The notes below the pieces were generated by a model. The model made no database searches. It worked only from the letters and a program-made list of their open reading frames with translations, and was not told the DNA's origin. A DNA stretch of 64,000 bases, taken from the NCBI GenBank assembly GCA_028714075.1, contig JAQTMZ010000008.1, positions 102,369 through 166,368 on the forward strand, read 5' to 3'. Of the stretch, positions 1 to 10,000 are shown in pieces. Positions within the stretch are counted from its first letter, which is position 1; each line of letters begins with the position of its first letter. The stretch is from Gallionella sp. (GTDB lineage Bacteria; Pseudomonadota; Gammaproteobacteria; Burkholderiales; Gallionellaceae). The position numbers were made by a program, and so were the translations under genes.

Positions 1-410
1 TTTCTCTGCCTGGGCTTTGGCTTCCTGTTCGGCTTTCACGCGTGCCGCTTCGGCCTTGGCTTCCTCCTTGGCTTTCAGTTTCGCTACCCGGACTTCCGCT
101 TCCTGTTTGGCTTTCTCTTCTGCTGCGACCTGTTTCTCGGCTTCGGTTTTGGCCGTTTGTTCAGCTTTCACGCGTGCCGCTTCAGCCTTGGCTTCTTGCT
201 GGGCCTGTTTCTCTGCCTGGGCTTTGGCTTCCTGTTCGGCTTTCACGCGTGCCGCTTCGGCCTTGGCTTCCTCCTTGGCTTTCAGTTTCGCTACCCGGAC
301 TTCCGCTTCCTGTTTGGCTTTCTCTTCTGCTGCGCCCCGCTTCTCGGCTTCAGCTTTGGCCTTTTGTTCGGCCTTCAGTCTAGCCGCTTCGGCTTCGGCT
401 GCTCGTTTGG
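1..410 (-). repeat. in-frame tandem repeat coding the C-terminal coil of the TolC-like protein
   Basis: Positions 1-130 and 208-336 are nearly identical, giving a period of 207 bp (69 codons). The unit encodes Ala/Lys/Glu-rich helix (motifs EAKAEAARVKAEQ and KQEAEVRVAKLKAK). The near identity suggests recent in-frame duplication or ongoing homogenisation. The array may continue left of the window. Confidence 0.8.
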
Positions 411-2841
411 CTTCTGCCGCTGCCTGCTTCTCCGCTTGGGCTTTGGCTTTTTGTTCCGCTTTCAGGCGTGCCGCTTCGGCTCTGTCTTCTTGCCTAGCCT
501 TGATTTTTGCGGCCTTGGCTTCCGCTGCCTGTTTCGCTTTTTCTTCCGCTGCCGCTTGCGCTTCTTGTTCGGCCTTCAGCTTTGCAAGCTCAGCTTCTCC
601 TGCCTTGGCATCTTGGCCGGCTTTCAATTCTCCGCCCGCCTTGACGCCCTGCGCTTCTTTCGCCTTCGCCGCTCTGGCTTCACCAGGAGTCATAAGGAAA
701 GCATTATCTTCTTTTGCTTTTTGCTCCTTTCCTGCCTCCTCCTTCGCGCGTGCCGCTTCATTTGCCGCCTTCGCTTGCTCAATCGCGCGCGCATCAAGCT
801 CCTCTAACCGAATATTGTTCGCAAGCGGTGCGTCCATCGGGCAGTTTTCTGCCGCATCCGAACTGGTGCCGAGCAATTCCGGCAAATCTTTCGTTTCCAG
901 ATGTGCGATCCCCAGGGAACTAACCAGCCGCCCCATGCCGGCGATGGTGCGCGCATAGGCAATGGCCAGATCGTATTCGGCATTGGTGTAGCTGCGCTTG
1001 GCCTGATACAGCTCGTTCTCGGTATCCAGCAAATCCAGCAGGCTACGCTGGCCGATATCAAATTGTTTTTGATAAGCGGCAAGCGCTTTTTCAATCGACA
1101 ATTGATGCTGATCCAGAAATTTAAGCTGCTCTGTCAGCTTCGATATATCGTTGTAAGCGATTGCCAAAGTCATGCGTATGTCGCGGCAAGCCTTGTCGCG
1201 CAGATCCCTGGCGGAATCCAGCCGTCCGACGTATTGGCTCGATCTTGCGCTATCCGACCCGCCACTGTACAAGTTCCAATTTAGCATCACTTTGGCCGAG
1301 GAATTAGATCCGGCACCAAGGGTAGGATCACCGCCCAAGTTTTTGCTATGGGTTTGAGCAACAACCAAATTCACCGTAGGCTGATATTTTGCCCAGCGCC
1401 CGTACAGGTCGTAGCGCGCGGAACGCACATTCTCCACTGCGGCCAGAATGGCGGGGTGATAATCAACTGCAATGGAAAGAACGGCAGAGGCGGCATTCGG
1501 CAGTACCTGCTTCGCCAGCTTGGCCTGCGAAGGTGAAATACGCATTTTTGCAGGTGGGAGCACTCCGATCATTCGCTGAAAGCGGGCGCTTACGTCATGG
1601 ACATTGGCATTATCCAGCACCAAATTAGACTCGCTCAGGGCAAGACGGCCGGCGGCCTGCTCCAGATCGACGCGGCGCCCCACGCCGGCCTCCACTTTCA
1701 ACTTGATTTGTTCAAAAGCTGTACGGTGCCTGACGTAATTATCCTCGGTCAATTCAAAGAGTTTACGTTGCCGCGACATGTCATAAAATGCACGCGTTGC
1801 TTCGAGGGCGGCAGTTTCTGAAGCATCCAGAAGCTCGTAGTAACGCGCCAGCTGGGCATTATTCAAGCGGCGCACATCGTTAAGTGTGGCAAATCCGTCA
1901 TACAGCATTTGCGTCAGCGTAAACGTAATATTCTTGGTATTTGCCGTATTGTTGGCGAACACGGATTGGGGCTTCTCCCGTCCGCTGTCGACCGCCATGT
2001 CGACTCGGGGCAAAAATACCCCCCGTGCCGCCGAGGTTTCGTTAACCGCCGCCTGAAAATTGTGCCAGCGCGTTAACACATCGGGATTTTGCAGTACTGC
2101 CTTCTGAACAAAATCTATCAGCATGTCGCTTTTGGCGGCCTTCAGTTTTGCTGCCTTGGCCTCATCTGCCGCTTTCGTGTCTATCTGGGCTTTTTGCTCT
2201 GTCTTCAGACCCGCAACATCTTTGGCAAAATCCTCCTCCTTGCTACTTTGCGCTTTCGGCTTATCCGCACTACCTCCTGCTGCCGCTTGTGTGTCCGCCA
2301 AGGCTTTTTTCTCTGCATTCACGCGCGCTGCTTCGGCTTCTGCAGTTTGCTTGGCTGCTGCCGTCGGCAGTTCTTCTGCTTTGACTTTCTTCTCAGCTTC
2401 CGCATGTGCAACTGCTGCTTGTGCTTCAGGTTCGGCTGCACGCTTGGCTTCCGCCGCAACCGGCTTCTCAGCTTGGGGCTGAGCTTTTTGCCCAGCCTTC
2501 AGTCGCGCCGCTTCGGCTTTGGCTTCTTGCTTCGCTTTCAGCTTCGCGGCCCTGGCTTCTGCCGCCGCTTGCTTTTCCGCTTCTGCTTTGGCCTTTTGCT
2601 CCGCCTTCAACCGTGCTGCTTCGGCCTTGGCTTCTTGCCTGGCCTTCAGTTTTGCTACTCTGGCATCCGCTTCTTGTCTCGCCTGGTCTTCTGATGTGGC
2701 TTCGGTTTCTGCTGCCACCTTGACTTCATTTGGCAACTGCGCAAAAAATCTGTCTTCCACAGGTTCCTGTGCCGCTGCGGCACCCATCCATAGCCCAGCC
2801 GCGAGCATCAACGCCAAACGATATTTAATTTTCACAGCCAT
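1..2841 (-). CDS. TolC-family outer membrane exporter with TolA-like coiled arms (LapE-like), 3' end outside window
   Basis: The leftward frame is open from ATG at 2841 to the window edge, so the C-terminus is missing (at least 947 residues seen). GAGG lies upstream of the ATG, and a signal peptide ends near AAAAQEP. Residues about 28-237 are almost pure Ala/Lys/Glu/Arg (KAEAAR, KLKAKQEAKAE), predicted to be one long helix. Residues about 238-650 are a TolC/OEP efflux domain (LIDFVQKAVLQNPDVL at its start, FDIGQRSLLDLLDTENEL near its end). A second Ala/Lys/Glu arm starts near residue 670 and continues off the window. TolC proteins form the outer-membrane duct of type I secretion. Divergent lapG-lapD suggests the LapE role. 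The arms are unusual for the family and resemble the periplasm-spanning helix of TolA. The partner ABC transporter and adaptor genes are not in the window. TolC call is firm; LapE role is inferred. Confidence 0.8.
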   Translation of the reverse strand, partial: MAVKIKYRLALMLAAGLWMGAAAAQEPVEDRFFAQLPNEVKVAAETEATSEDQARQEADARVAKLKARQEAKAEAARLKAEQKAKAEAEKQAAAEARAAKLKAKQEAKAEAARLKAGQKAQPQAEKPVAAEAKRAAEPEAQAAVAHAEAEKKVKAEELPTAAAKQTAEAEAARVNAEKKALADTQAAAGGSADKPKAQSSKEEDFAKDVAGLKTEQKAQIDTKAADEAKAAKLKAAKSDMLIDFVQKAVLQNPDVLTRWHNFQAAVNETSAARGVFLPRVDMAVDSGREKPQSVFANNTANTKNITFTLTQMLYDGFATLNDVRRLNNAQLARYYELLDASETAALEATRAFYDMSRQRKLFELTEDNYVRHRTAFEQIKLKVEAGVGRRVDLEQAAGRLALSESNLVLDNANVHDVSARFQRMIGVLPPAKMRISPSQAKLAKQVLPNAASAVLSIAVDYHPAILAAVENVRSARYDLYGRWAKYQPTVNLVVAQTHSKNLGGDPTLGAGSNSSAKVMLNWNLYSGGSDSARSSQYVGRLDSARDLRDKACRDIRMTLAIAYNDISKLTEQLKFLDQHQLSIEKALAAYQKQFDIGQRSLLDLLDTENELYQAKRSYTNAEYDLAIAYARTIAGMGRLVSSLGIAHLETKDLPELLGTSSDAAENCPMDAPLANNIRLEELDARAIEQAKAANEAARAKEEAGKEQKAKEDNAFLMTPGEARAAKAKEAQGVKAGGELKAGQDAKAGEAELAKLKAEQEAQAAAEEKAKQAAEAKAAKIKARQEDRAEAARLKAEQKAKAQAEKQAAAEAKRAAEAEAARLKAEQKAKAEAEKRGAAEEKAKQEAEVRVAKLKAKEEAKAEAARVKAEQEAKAQAEKQAQQEAKAEAARVKAEQTAKTEAEKQVAAEEKAKQEAEVRVAKLKAKEEAKAEAARVKAEQEAKAQAEK

Positions 2842-3313
2842 ATTTTGAGAGCCTCAAAAACTCGCACCATGCATTACGCAACAGAACAACGAATGCACTC
2901 CTGTTTATTTAAAGTGCGTGCAAGATTGAAAACAAATGCAATTACCCATAACCAAACACCACGTCCGCTACAAAGGCGTAGTCACAAAATTGTTTGACAG
3001 GTTTTTTATATTATTTTTATTTTGATTGGAGTTGCGAGCTACATAATTTTTTCGTTGATGATCACTATAAGCAAATTTCCACCAAAGCAAGCTAACCTGG
3101 CACCGCAAAATTGCATAGAATTTGCGCAAGCTTACCCGAGCAAATTTATCCATGCAACATTTATGATTTTACTCATAATTTAGGATACAGCGCCCTCTGC
3201 AATATCCCCTTACATTTACATGAAAATGCTTTGATTTTTTGGATTTTTTAATGTAATTTTTTAAAAAACACGTTATATTTCAAAGCCTACATTACTGATG
3301 TTGTCCTTGGAAC
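2842..3313. promoter_or_regulatory. AT-rich divergent intergenic region between the exporter and lapG
   Basis: About 470 bp separate the divergent exporter and lapG. The region is much more AT-rich than its surroundings, with A and T runs around 3225-3275. It must hold the promoters for both directions, but I cannot assign a clear -35/-10 pair. A leftward 61-codon open frame at 2968-3153 has no recognisable features and is probably chance. Confidence 0.5.
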
Positions 3314-3991
3314 TTGAAATCACGTTCAAGAGCTTACAATATATCGATGCTGCTCATTGCGGCAATGTTGCTCTTTTCACTGGCACGCGCGGTTGGTTTT
3401 GACGCGGATAAGCTTCTGAAAACCATCACCCAGCGTTATGGCGAATCGTCGGCACAAAAATTTCGCGACTGGCAAAAACTGGTGGCAGATATGGCGAAAT
3501 TAGAAGATCCTGAACAGCAGATAAAGAAAGTCAATGAATTCTGGAACCGGCGTATACAGTTCACTGATGACAAGGAAGCATGGGCGCAAGACGATTACTG
3601 GGCGACCCCGATGGAATCACTGGGGCACGGAAAGGGAGATTGTGAGGATTACGCCATCGCCAAATATTTTACCCTGCTCTCCGCCGGTATGGATGTGTCG
3701 CAATTGCGGCTGATTTACGTCAAGGCAAAATTAGGTGGTGCAATCACCCAGGCTCACATGGTGCTGGCTTTCTACAGCGACCCGGAGGCCGAGCCGCAGA
3801 TTCTCGACAACCTGCTTGGTGAAATCCGCCCCGCTTCACGCCGACCGGATTTGACACCTGTGTTCAGCTTCAACAGTCAGGGAATATGGGGCGGGGCATC
3901 TGCCAGCGGCTCCGCCAGCTCGACCGGCACCAAGCGTCTTTCACGCTGGGAAGAGCTTCTGGCCCGCGCCCGTGCAGAAGGTTTTGAATAA
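3314..3991 (+). CDS. lapG: LapG-type periplasmic transglutaminase-like cysteine protease
   Basis: This 225-residue protein belongs to the bacterial transglutaminase-like cysteine proteinase family (BTLCP, DUF920). LapG cleaves the N-terminal retention module of LapA-type adhesins and releases them from the cell surface. The Cys-His-Asp triad is visible: C110 in GKGDCEDY, H148 in TQAHMVL and D165 in ILDNL. The residues flanking the Cys (D109, E111) match those that bind calcium in Pseudomonas LapG. An N-terminal basic-hydrophobic segment ending LARA fits a signal peptide. The start shown is TTG at 3314, chosen because it gives the signal peptide a basic n-region; ATG at 3347 is the alternative, and neither has a strong ribosome site. 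The gene lies 22 bp upstream of lapD, the usual pairing. Confidence 0.92.
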   Translation: MKSRSRAYNISMLLIAAMLLFSLARAVGFDADKLLKTITQRYGESSAQKFRDWQKLVADMAKLEDPEQQIKKVNEFWNRRIQFTDDKEAWAQDDYWATPMESLGHGKGDCEDYAIAKYFTLLSAGMDVSQLRLIYVKAKLGGAITQAHMVLAFYSDPEAEPQILDNLLGEIRPASRRPDLTPVFSFNSQGIWGGASASGSASSTGTKRLSRWEELLARARAEGFE

Positions 3992-4013
3992 ACATTAAAG
4001 TGATGAGGTAAAC

Positions 4014-5951
4014 ATGTCTCTATTCCGGCAGCTAATGTTAGCAGTAGCACTTTCCACCTTGCTCTCGTTTATGGGCAGCGCGGTAGTCAGCCTGCTTTCT
4101 TCCAGGCATTATCTCGAGCAGCAGCTTATCCTCAAGAATGAGGACAACGCCAGCGCGCTTGCTCTGCTGATCACTCAGCAGAGCAAGGATCCGGTAACCA
4201 TTGAACTCTACGTTGCGGCATTGTTTGATAGCGGGCACTATGAACTGATACAAGTATTCGACCCGAAGGGCAAGATCATCGTCGAGCGCCAGTCTCCGCC
4301 GGATACCGGTGATGCGCCCGTCTGGTTTACCCGGCTGCTTCCGATCAAACCGACACCCGGGCATGCGCAGATCAGCGATGGCTGGAAACAGTATGGAACC
4401 ATCGAACTGCGCAGCCAAAGCAAATTTGCCTACGGTGAGTTATGGCACGGCGCTACCAGCATGGCCGGCTGGCTGTTGTTGGCCGGCCTGATCAGCGGCT
4501 GGATCGCCGCGATGATACTCAGGCGCCTGCGCGAACCGCTGGGGCGCGTGGTCGACCAGGCGCGCGCCATCTGTGAGCGGCGCTTCAGCACCATCGAGGA
4601 ACCCAAGGTGCCGGAACTCAAGCAGCTCGCTTTCGCGATGAACACCATGGTGGGCCGGTTAAAAACCATGTTCGAGGAAGAGGCGGCACGGCTCGAGGCG
4701 GTGCGCCGCGAGGTCAACTACGACTCGGTTTCGGGTTTTGCCAACCGCATGTTTTTCTTCTCGCAATTATCCAACCTGCTCAACAAATCAGACGAGTCTG
4801 CGGATCATGGCAGCTTGCTGCTGCTGCGCATTGTCGACTTGGCGGCGATCAATAAGCGCTTGGGCCGCGTGGACACGGACAAGTTTTTGAAAATACTTGC
4901 TAAAAGCATCGAAACCTCCATTGAGTCACACGCAGGGCGATATGCCCGCGCCAAACGCCTGATTGGGCGGCTGAACGGCACTGATATTGCCGTAGCGCTT
5001 CCCGGATATGAAGATGCTGAAGTATTGGCGAACGAAATGCTTCAGAGTATTACCAGCGATCTTTCGCATCTTTCTGATGGCGCGACCGTTGTGCGCATCA
5101 GCTTTATCGATTACTTGCAAGGGCAGGAAGCTGGGCCGCTGATGGGGCAACTGGACAGGGCGCTGGCCGAGATCGAGGCCTCTGGCGAAGAGAAGCCGCG
5201 CCGCGCGGCTGCGGGCGGGGAGCAGCGTACTACTTCTGCGCAGTGGGCGCAGCAGTTGGGCATGGCCATTGAGAATGGCTGGTTACGTCTGGTGGGCTTG
5301 CCTGTCGTCGGTTTTGGCAATAAAAAATTGCTGCACCAGGAGTGCCCTCTGCGGATGCGCTTTGTCGAGGAGGGCGAATGGCAAACGGCGGGTAAATTCC
5401 TGCCGATGGCAACGCGTCTGCAAATGACTGCGGACCTGGATATTGCCGCGGTACGCCTGGCCGCCAACCAGCTTGCGGCGGATCCCAATTCACCGGATTT
5501 GGCGGTCAACCTTTCCGGTGAATCGCTGCAATCCGAACCTTTCCGCAAGAAGATGCGCGAATTGATGCAGGGCAATGCGGCGCATTGCAACCGCTTGTGG
5601 CTCGAGGTTTCAGAGTCCAGCGCCTTCGCCAATCTCGACGCGTTCCGCGCGTTCCGCAAGGATCTGATGGGATTCAAATGCCACATCGGCATCGAGCACT
5701 TCGGGCGTGAATTCAGCCGGATCGGCGTACTGCACGACCTTGGTCTGCATTACCTGAAAGTGGATGGCAGCTTCATCAATGACATCGATTCGCAATCGGG
5801 CAATCAGGCCTTCCTCGAAGGACTCTGCCAAATTGCCCACAACATCGGTTTGCTGGTGATCGCAGAAGGCGTCAAGCGGCCGGAAGAACTGGCCATGCTG
5901 CCCAAACTCGGCTTCGACGGTGCCACGGGTCCGGCCATTCCGCGCGATTAA
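4014..5951 (+). CDS. lapD: LapD-type inner-membrane c-di-GMP receptor (degenerate GGDEF-EAL)
   Basis: This 645-residue protein has a membrane helix at about 7-28, a periplasmic LapD/MoxY-type domain at about 30-148, a second helix at 150-170, a HAMP/S-helix, then GGDEF-like and EAL-like domains. Both catalytic motifs are lost: the GGDEF position reads RLNGTD (319-324), the EAL position reads ECP (in HQECPLRM) and the usual DDFG reads IEHFG. This is the signature of an enzymatically dead receptor. In the known pathway, LapD bound to c-di-GMP through its EAL domain sequesters LapG in the periplasm, so the adhesin stays on the surface; when c-di-GMP falls, LapG is freed. The start has GAGG 5 bp upstream. 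The gene probably shares an operon with lapG, and a strong terminator follows. Confidence 0.93.
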   Translation: MSLFRQLMLAVALSTLLSFMGSAVVSLLSSRHYLEQQLILKNEDNASALALLITQQSKDPVTIELYVAALFDSGHYELIQVFDPKGKIIVERQSPPDTGDAPVWFTRLLPIKPTPGHAQISDGWKQYGTIELRSQSKFAYGELWHGATSMAGWLLLAGLISGWIAAMILRRLREPLGRVVDQARAICERRFSTIEEPKVPELKQLAFAMNTMVGRLKTMFEEEAARLEAVRREVNYDSVSGFANRMFFFSQLSNLLNKSDESADHGSLLLLRIVDLAAINKRLGRVDTDKFLKILAKSIETSIESHAGRYARAKRLIGRLNGTDIAVALPGYEDAEVLANEMLQSITSDLSHLSDGATVVRISFIDYLQGQEAGPLMGQLDRALAEIEASGEEKPRRAAAGGEQRTTSAQWAQQLGMAIENGWLRLVGLPVVGFGNKKLLHQECPLRMRFVEEGEWQTAGKFLPMATRLQMTADLDIAAVRLAANQLAADPNSPDLAVNLSGESLQSEPFRKKMRELMQGNAAHCNRLWLEVSESSAFANLDAFRAFRKDLMGFKCHIGIEHFGREFSRIGVLHDLGLHYLKVDGSFINDIDSQSGNQAFLEGLCQIAHNIGLLVIAEGVKRPEELAMLPKLGFDGATGPAIPRD

Positions 5952-5969
5952 TTTTGAATCACGCAACAA

Positions 5970-5998
5970 AAAATGGGGGCGGTGAACGCCCCCATTTT
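5970..5998 (+). terminator. rho-independent terminator after lapD
   Basis: A perfect inverted repeat (AAAATGGGGGCG / CGCCCCCATTTT) with a 5-base loop. A-rich and T-rich flanks on either side let it act in both directions, closing lapD and the convergent FecR-domain gene. Confidence 0.85.
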
Positions 5999-6054
5999 CC
6001 AGCATCCTGTTATTCCATTTCTAAATTAAAAATGAGAATTACGCGCAATCCAGA

Positions 6055-6837
6055 CTAGAGCGGGCATACCTGAGCAGCAGGCTCACCTGGCTTGCCATCA
6101 GCACCTTTGGCTCCCCCATTTTCACCCTCCCCTTTGCCCCTGACCTTGTCTATGGAAAGCTTGGCGGGGATATCCACTTTTATGGCGCGCTCCGCCGGAA
6201 TCACGGCCGGGGGTGTATTGATACTCCCTACGAAGCCGAATTGCCCGGCATTGAACAATTGGGTTCCGGCGGAGTTTTTTACAATTACAGTCCCTTCCTG
6301 CACGTCAAGGTGGGTTCCATCGGCAAGCGGGCTGCCATCGGCGGGGAGCGGCATGTCTTCGCAATCACCCTGGCAAACCAGCACGCCGAATTTGGTGCCG
6401 CGAATGCCCACTGTCGCTGTGCGTGTCTTTATGCTGTAGCTGTCCGGGTCGCCCCGCTTGCCGATCAATCCGCTGACGGCGCGCATGCCTCCCTTGAGCA
6501 GGTCGAACTTGGCCGCGTCTTTCCCCGGTTCCTGCTCGTCGTGGTGGTAGTCTTGAATCTTGAACTGGCTGATCGGCTTCAGGCTGATTTGCCCGCCATC
6601 GGAAAATTTGACGCGCGCGTAGCTATCCTTGCCGGTGAACAGGATATCGCCGATGAGCACTTTGCCAAAAACCCCCAGCTTGCGGAGCATGCCGTCCGTC
6701 CCCTTGGCCTGCAAATCGCCTTCCACGTTCATGACCATGCCAATATCGCCGGTGGCGGCAAAAGCACCGCCCGCCATGCCGAAGCACAACCACATAAAAC
6801 AGGCCAACCGGCCGAATCTATGGATTAGTTGTTTCAT
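6055..6837 (-). CDS. secreted FecR-domain protein
   Basis: This 260-residue protein has a signal peptide (basic start, hydrophobic core, AFAATGD) and a FecR domain at about 30-200 (GDILFTGKDSYARVKFSDGGQISLKP; TATVGIRGTKFGV). It ends in a charged Gly/Lys/Glu-rich tail. A strong AAGGAGG lies 8 bp before the ATG. Stand-alone periplasmic FecR domains of this type often accompany large surface or secreted proteins in Proteobacteria; their biochemical role is not established. It is not a transmembrane anti-sigma FecR, as no sigma factor or TonB receptor is nearby. It sits downstream of the Ala-rich adhesin on the same strand, behind a terminator. Confidence 0.8.
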   Translation of the reverse strand: MKQLIHRFGRLACFMWLCFGMAGGAFAATGDIGMVMNVEGDLQAKGTDGMLRKLGVFGKVLIGDILFTGKDSYARVKFSDGGQISLKPISQFKIQDYHHDEQEPGKDAAKFDLLKGGMRAVSGLIGKRGDPDSYSIKTRTATVGIRGTKFGVLVCQGDCEDMPLPADGSPLADGTHLDVQEGTVIVKNSAGTQLFNAGQFGFVGSINTPPAVIPAERAIKVDIPAKLSIDKVRGKGEGENGGAKGADGKPGEPAAQVCPL

Positions 6838-6950
6838 TTGTTTATCCTCCTTGCCATGTGCAGCAAACGATTATGCAACAACAAGTGATTCGCCATATCA
6901 CTCCATACATAGCCCTTATATCCCCGGAATTCATATATCCGGATTAAGTA

Positions 6951-6978
6951 AAAATGGGGACGTCGCCGTCCCCATTTT
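6951..6978 (-). terminator. rho-independent terminator after the Ala-rich adhesin
   Basis: A perfect 12-bp stem (AAAATGGGGACG / CGTCCCCATTTT) with a 4-base loop TCGC. It is followed leftward by a T-rich tract and lies 24 bp after the adhesin stop codon. Confidence 0.88.
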
Positions 6979-7001
6979 ATTTAGCCCGCTCTACTTTTAA
7001 T

Positions 7002-10000
7002 CTACACTGGGGTGCTATTGTTTAAACTTTGCACCAATGCAGCTATATGCGCAGCCATAGCACCGAGATCCGGCTCTACCGGCACACCACTCGCGGACAC
7101 AGCCGTCTCTGCGGCATTCACTGCCCCTGCTGTGCTGTTTGCCGGTGCTGTTGTGGCAAGCCCCTGAAGCAGGTCAGAATTAGCTGAAACAAGATCATGG
7201 AAGCTCAGGCTGGCAACCGGAACATGGGCTGCAATGGCGACAGCCGTTGCAGCGTCTGCAACCACTTCGGCGGTATGTGCGGTAGCAATGGCCGTTTCAG
7301 CCGTGTGAACTGCAGTCCATGCGTTACCAAGTGCGGTCGCCGCAGCATTATTGGCATCCGCTACCACAACGGCGGCAGTGGCCTGTGTGAATGTGCTGTC
7401 ATTAGGATCAGCTGTCAAACCAGCCAGCGTGGCATTGGCATTGTGTAGAGTATTCGTAGCATCGGTGACGGCAGCTTGGGCAGCAGCTATTTCTTGAGCG
7501 GTATGCCCCCCTGCTGCCGCGGCGGTGGCGGTGGCCGCGGCATTAGCAGCAGCAGCCGTAGCCGTAGCAGTAACATCAGCGGCAGCGTTAGCGGTTTGGA
7601 GGGCAAAGGCATCCAGCGCGGCGGCCAAAGCGACGGCATCCTGGGCTGCAGGCACTGCCACGTATCCCTGGTTATATTGCTCTATGGTGCGTGCCATAAG
7701 CTGATATTCGCCTTGGTAGTACTCGGCGTAAGCTGCCGCGTCCAGATAGTAAGTGCCGGTCACGCTGGGTGTGTAAAATATCTGGGAATTCAGATTGCCG
7801 CCGCTGTCGTCATTGGCTGTCACAAGATTGCCACTGGCGTCGCGGAGATACAGATAAGCATCCGGCAAGCGTCCCATCGGCGTTCCTGGCATGTCCACCC
7901 CATTCAGATTGAATACATATTGCTGCCCGGCATTCAACTGGATGCGATAATAATCATGGTCGCCTTGGTTGCCCCAGTAACTGCCGGATTGGTTGCTGCC
8001 GGATATGCCGCTGTATTGTTGAGTACTATAATATGAAGCGCCCGTGCCAAGCTGGCCTGTCGCGAAAGATCCCACCTGAATCATGCCCGATGTTGTTATG
8101 TTGTTGGGCAGGTCTACTTGCAGATCGGTTTGAATATTTCCGGTCAGTCCCTGGTCAATGGCAGCATGAATGGCGGCAGCCTGAGCAGCGGCAGCATCTG
8201 CGGCAACGTGTGCAGCCGTTGCAGCTTGGGCAGCTTGGGCAGCTATAGAGGCCGCTATAGAGGCAGCCAGAGCAGCGGCATCCTGAGCTGCAGGCACTGC
8301 CACATACCCCTGATTATATTGCTCTATGGTGCGTGCCATAAGCTGATATTCGCCTTGGTAGTACTCGGCGTAAGCTGCCGCGTCCAGATAGTAAGTGCCG
8401 GTCACGCTGGGTGTGTAAAATATCTGGGAATTCAGATTGCCGCCGCTGTCGTCATTGGCTGTCACATAGTTGCCGTTTGCGTCGCGGAGGTACAGATAAG
8501 CATCCGGCAAGCGTCCCATCGCCGTTCCGGGGGTATCCACCCCGTTCAGGTTGAAAACATATTGCTGCCCGGCATTCAACTGGATGCGGTAATAATCGTG
8601 GTCGCCCTGGCTGCTCCAAAAGCTGCCGGATTGATTATTATAAGATACACCGCTGTACTGCTGGGCGCTGGTATATGAACCGCCCGTGCCAAGCTGGCCA
8701 GTCACGAATGATCCCACCTGAATCATGCCCGGTGTTGTTATGTTGTTGGGCAGGTCTACTTGCAGATCGGTTTGAGACTGATTGGTGATTGTATGTGTTG
8801 TGCTCATCGAAGCCAGCCTAGCGTTGGCAGCAGCCAGCGTGTCCAGCGCGTTATTAACTGCGGTCGCCGCATTCTGGACATCAGTGGCATGAGTAGCGGC
8901 GGCTTGGGCGGCAGCAACAGCTTGGGCTGCGGCAGTCTCGGCGGTTAGTGCGGCAACTTCGGCAACCCCTTCCGCAGCATCAGTAGTGTTTTGAACCGTA
9001 GCAATATCGGCGTTAGACAAATTGGTTGCGCCAGCAGCATCCGTCGCAGCGGTAGTGGCATCGGCAGCGGCAACACCGGCAGCATCTTGCGCGGCAGCAA
9101 CCGTGGTCGCGACCCTGGCGGCATCGGCTGCAGCCTGTGCGGCAGCCGCTTGAGCGGCGGCATCGGCGGCGGCAGCCGAAACGACAGCATAATTTGCACC
9201 GCCTACAGGTTCAGCAGCCAAGGCGGCTTGGGCGGCATCCGAAGAGGCTTGTGCAGCAGCCGCAGAAGCTTGGGCTATGACAGCGATGTCGGCGATAGCC
9301 GCAGTGGTTGCGCCAGCAGCATCCGTCGCAGCGGTAGCGGCATCGGCAGCCGCAATACCAGCAGCATCTTGAGCAGCCGCAACCGTGGTCGCGGCTCTGG
9401 CGGCATCGGCTGCGGCCTGTGCGGCCGTGGCCTGAGCAGCGGCATCTGCGGCGGCAGCCACAACGGCAGCATGATTTGCGCCACCGACAGGGTCGGCAGC
9501 CAGGGCGGCCTGCGCGGCATTCGAAGCGGCCTGCGCGGCAGCGGCGGAAGCCTGGGCTACGGCGGCAATGTCGGCGATAGTCGCCGTGATAGCCGCAGCT
9601 TCCGCAGCATGGGCGGTGGCGGCGGCTGTCGTAGCAGTAGCAGCAAGGGCAGCGGCTGTAACGGCAGCGGCAAGCGCACCCGCAACATTGTTGCCGGACG
9701 CGGCGGCAGTTGCCGCAGCGGCGGCCGCATTGGTGGCGGCAGCAGCCGCAGCAGTTGCAGCGGCAATAGCGTCGGTGGCGGCATTCCAAACGGCAGTGTT
9801 ATTTGCGCCATTGCTGGGGTCCGCGGCTTGGGCAGCGGCGGCATTCGCGGCAGCGGCGGCGGCATCAGCAGCGGCGGCGGCGGCAACAGTGGCCTGAGCG
9901 GCAGCATCTACAGCAGCCGCCGCAACATTGGCCCGAGCGGCAGCATCTGCAGCGGCAGCGGCCTGAGCGGCGGCAGCCTGTGCGGCAGCGGCGGCGGCAA

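Noticed and set aside
17..958. Plus-strand open frame of 313 codons rich in Ala, Ser and Phe
   Set aside because: It is the antisense of the Ala/Lys/Glu repeats of the TolC-like gene; repetitive GC-rich codons keep the opposite frames open. No ribosome site or motif.
2968..3153. Minus-strand 61-codon frame in the lap intergenic region
   Set aside because: AT-rich chance frame without a ribosome site or family features.
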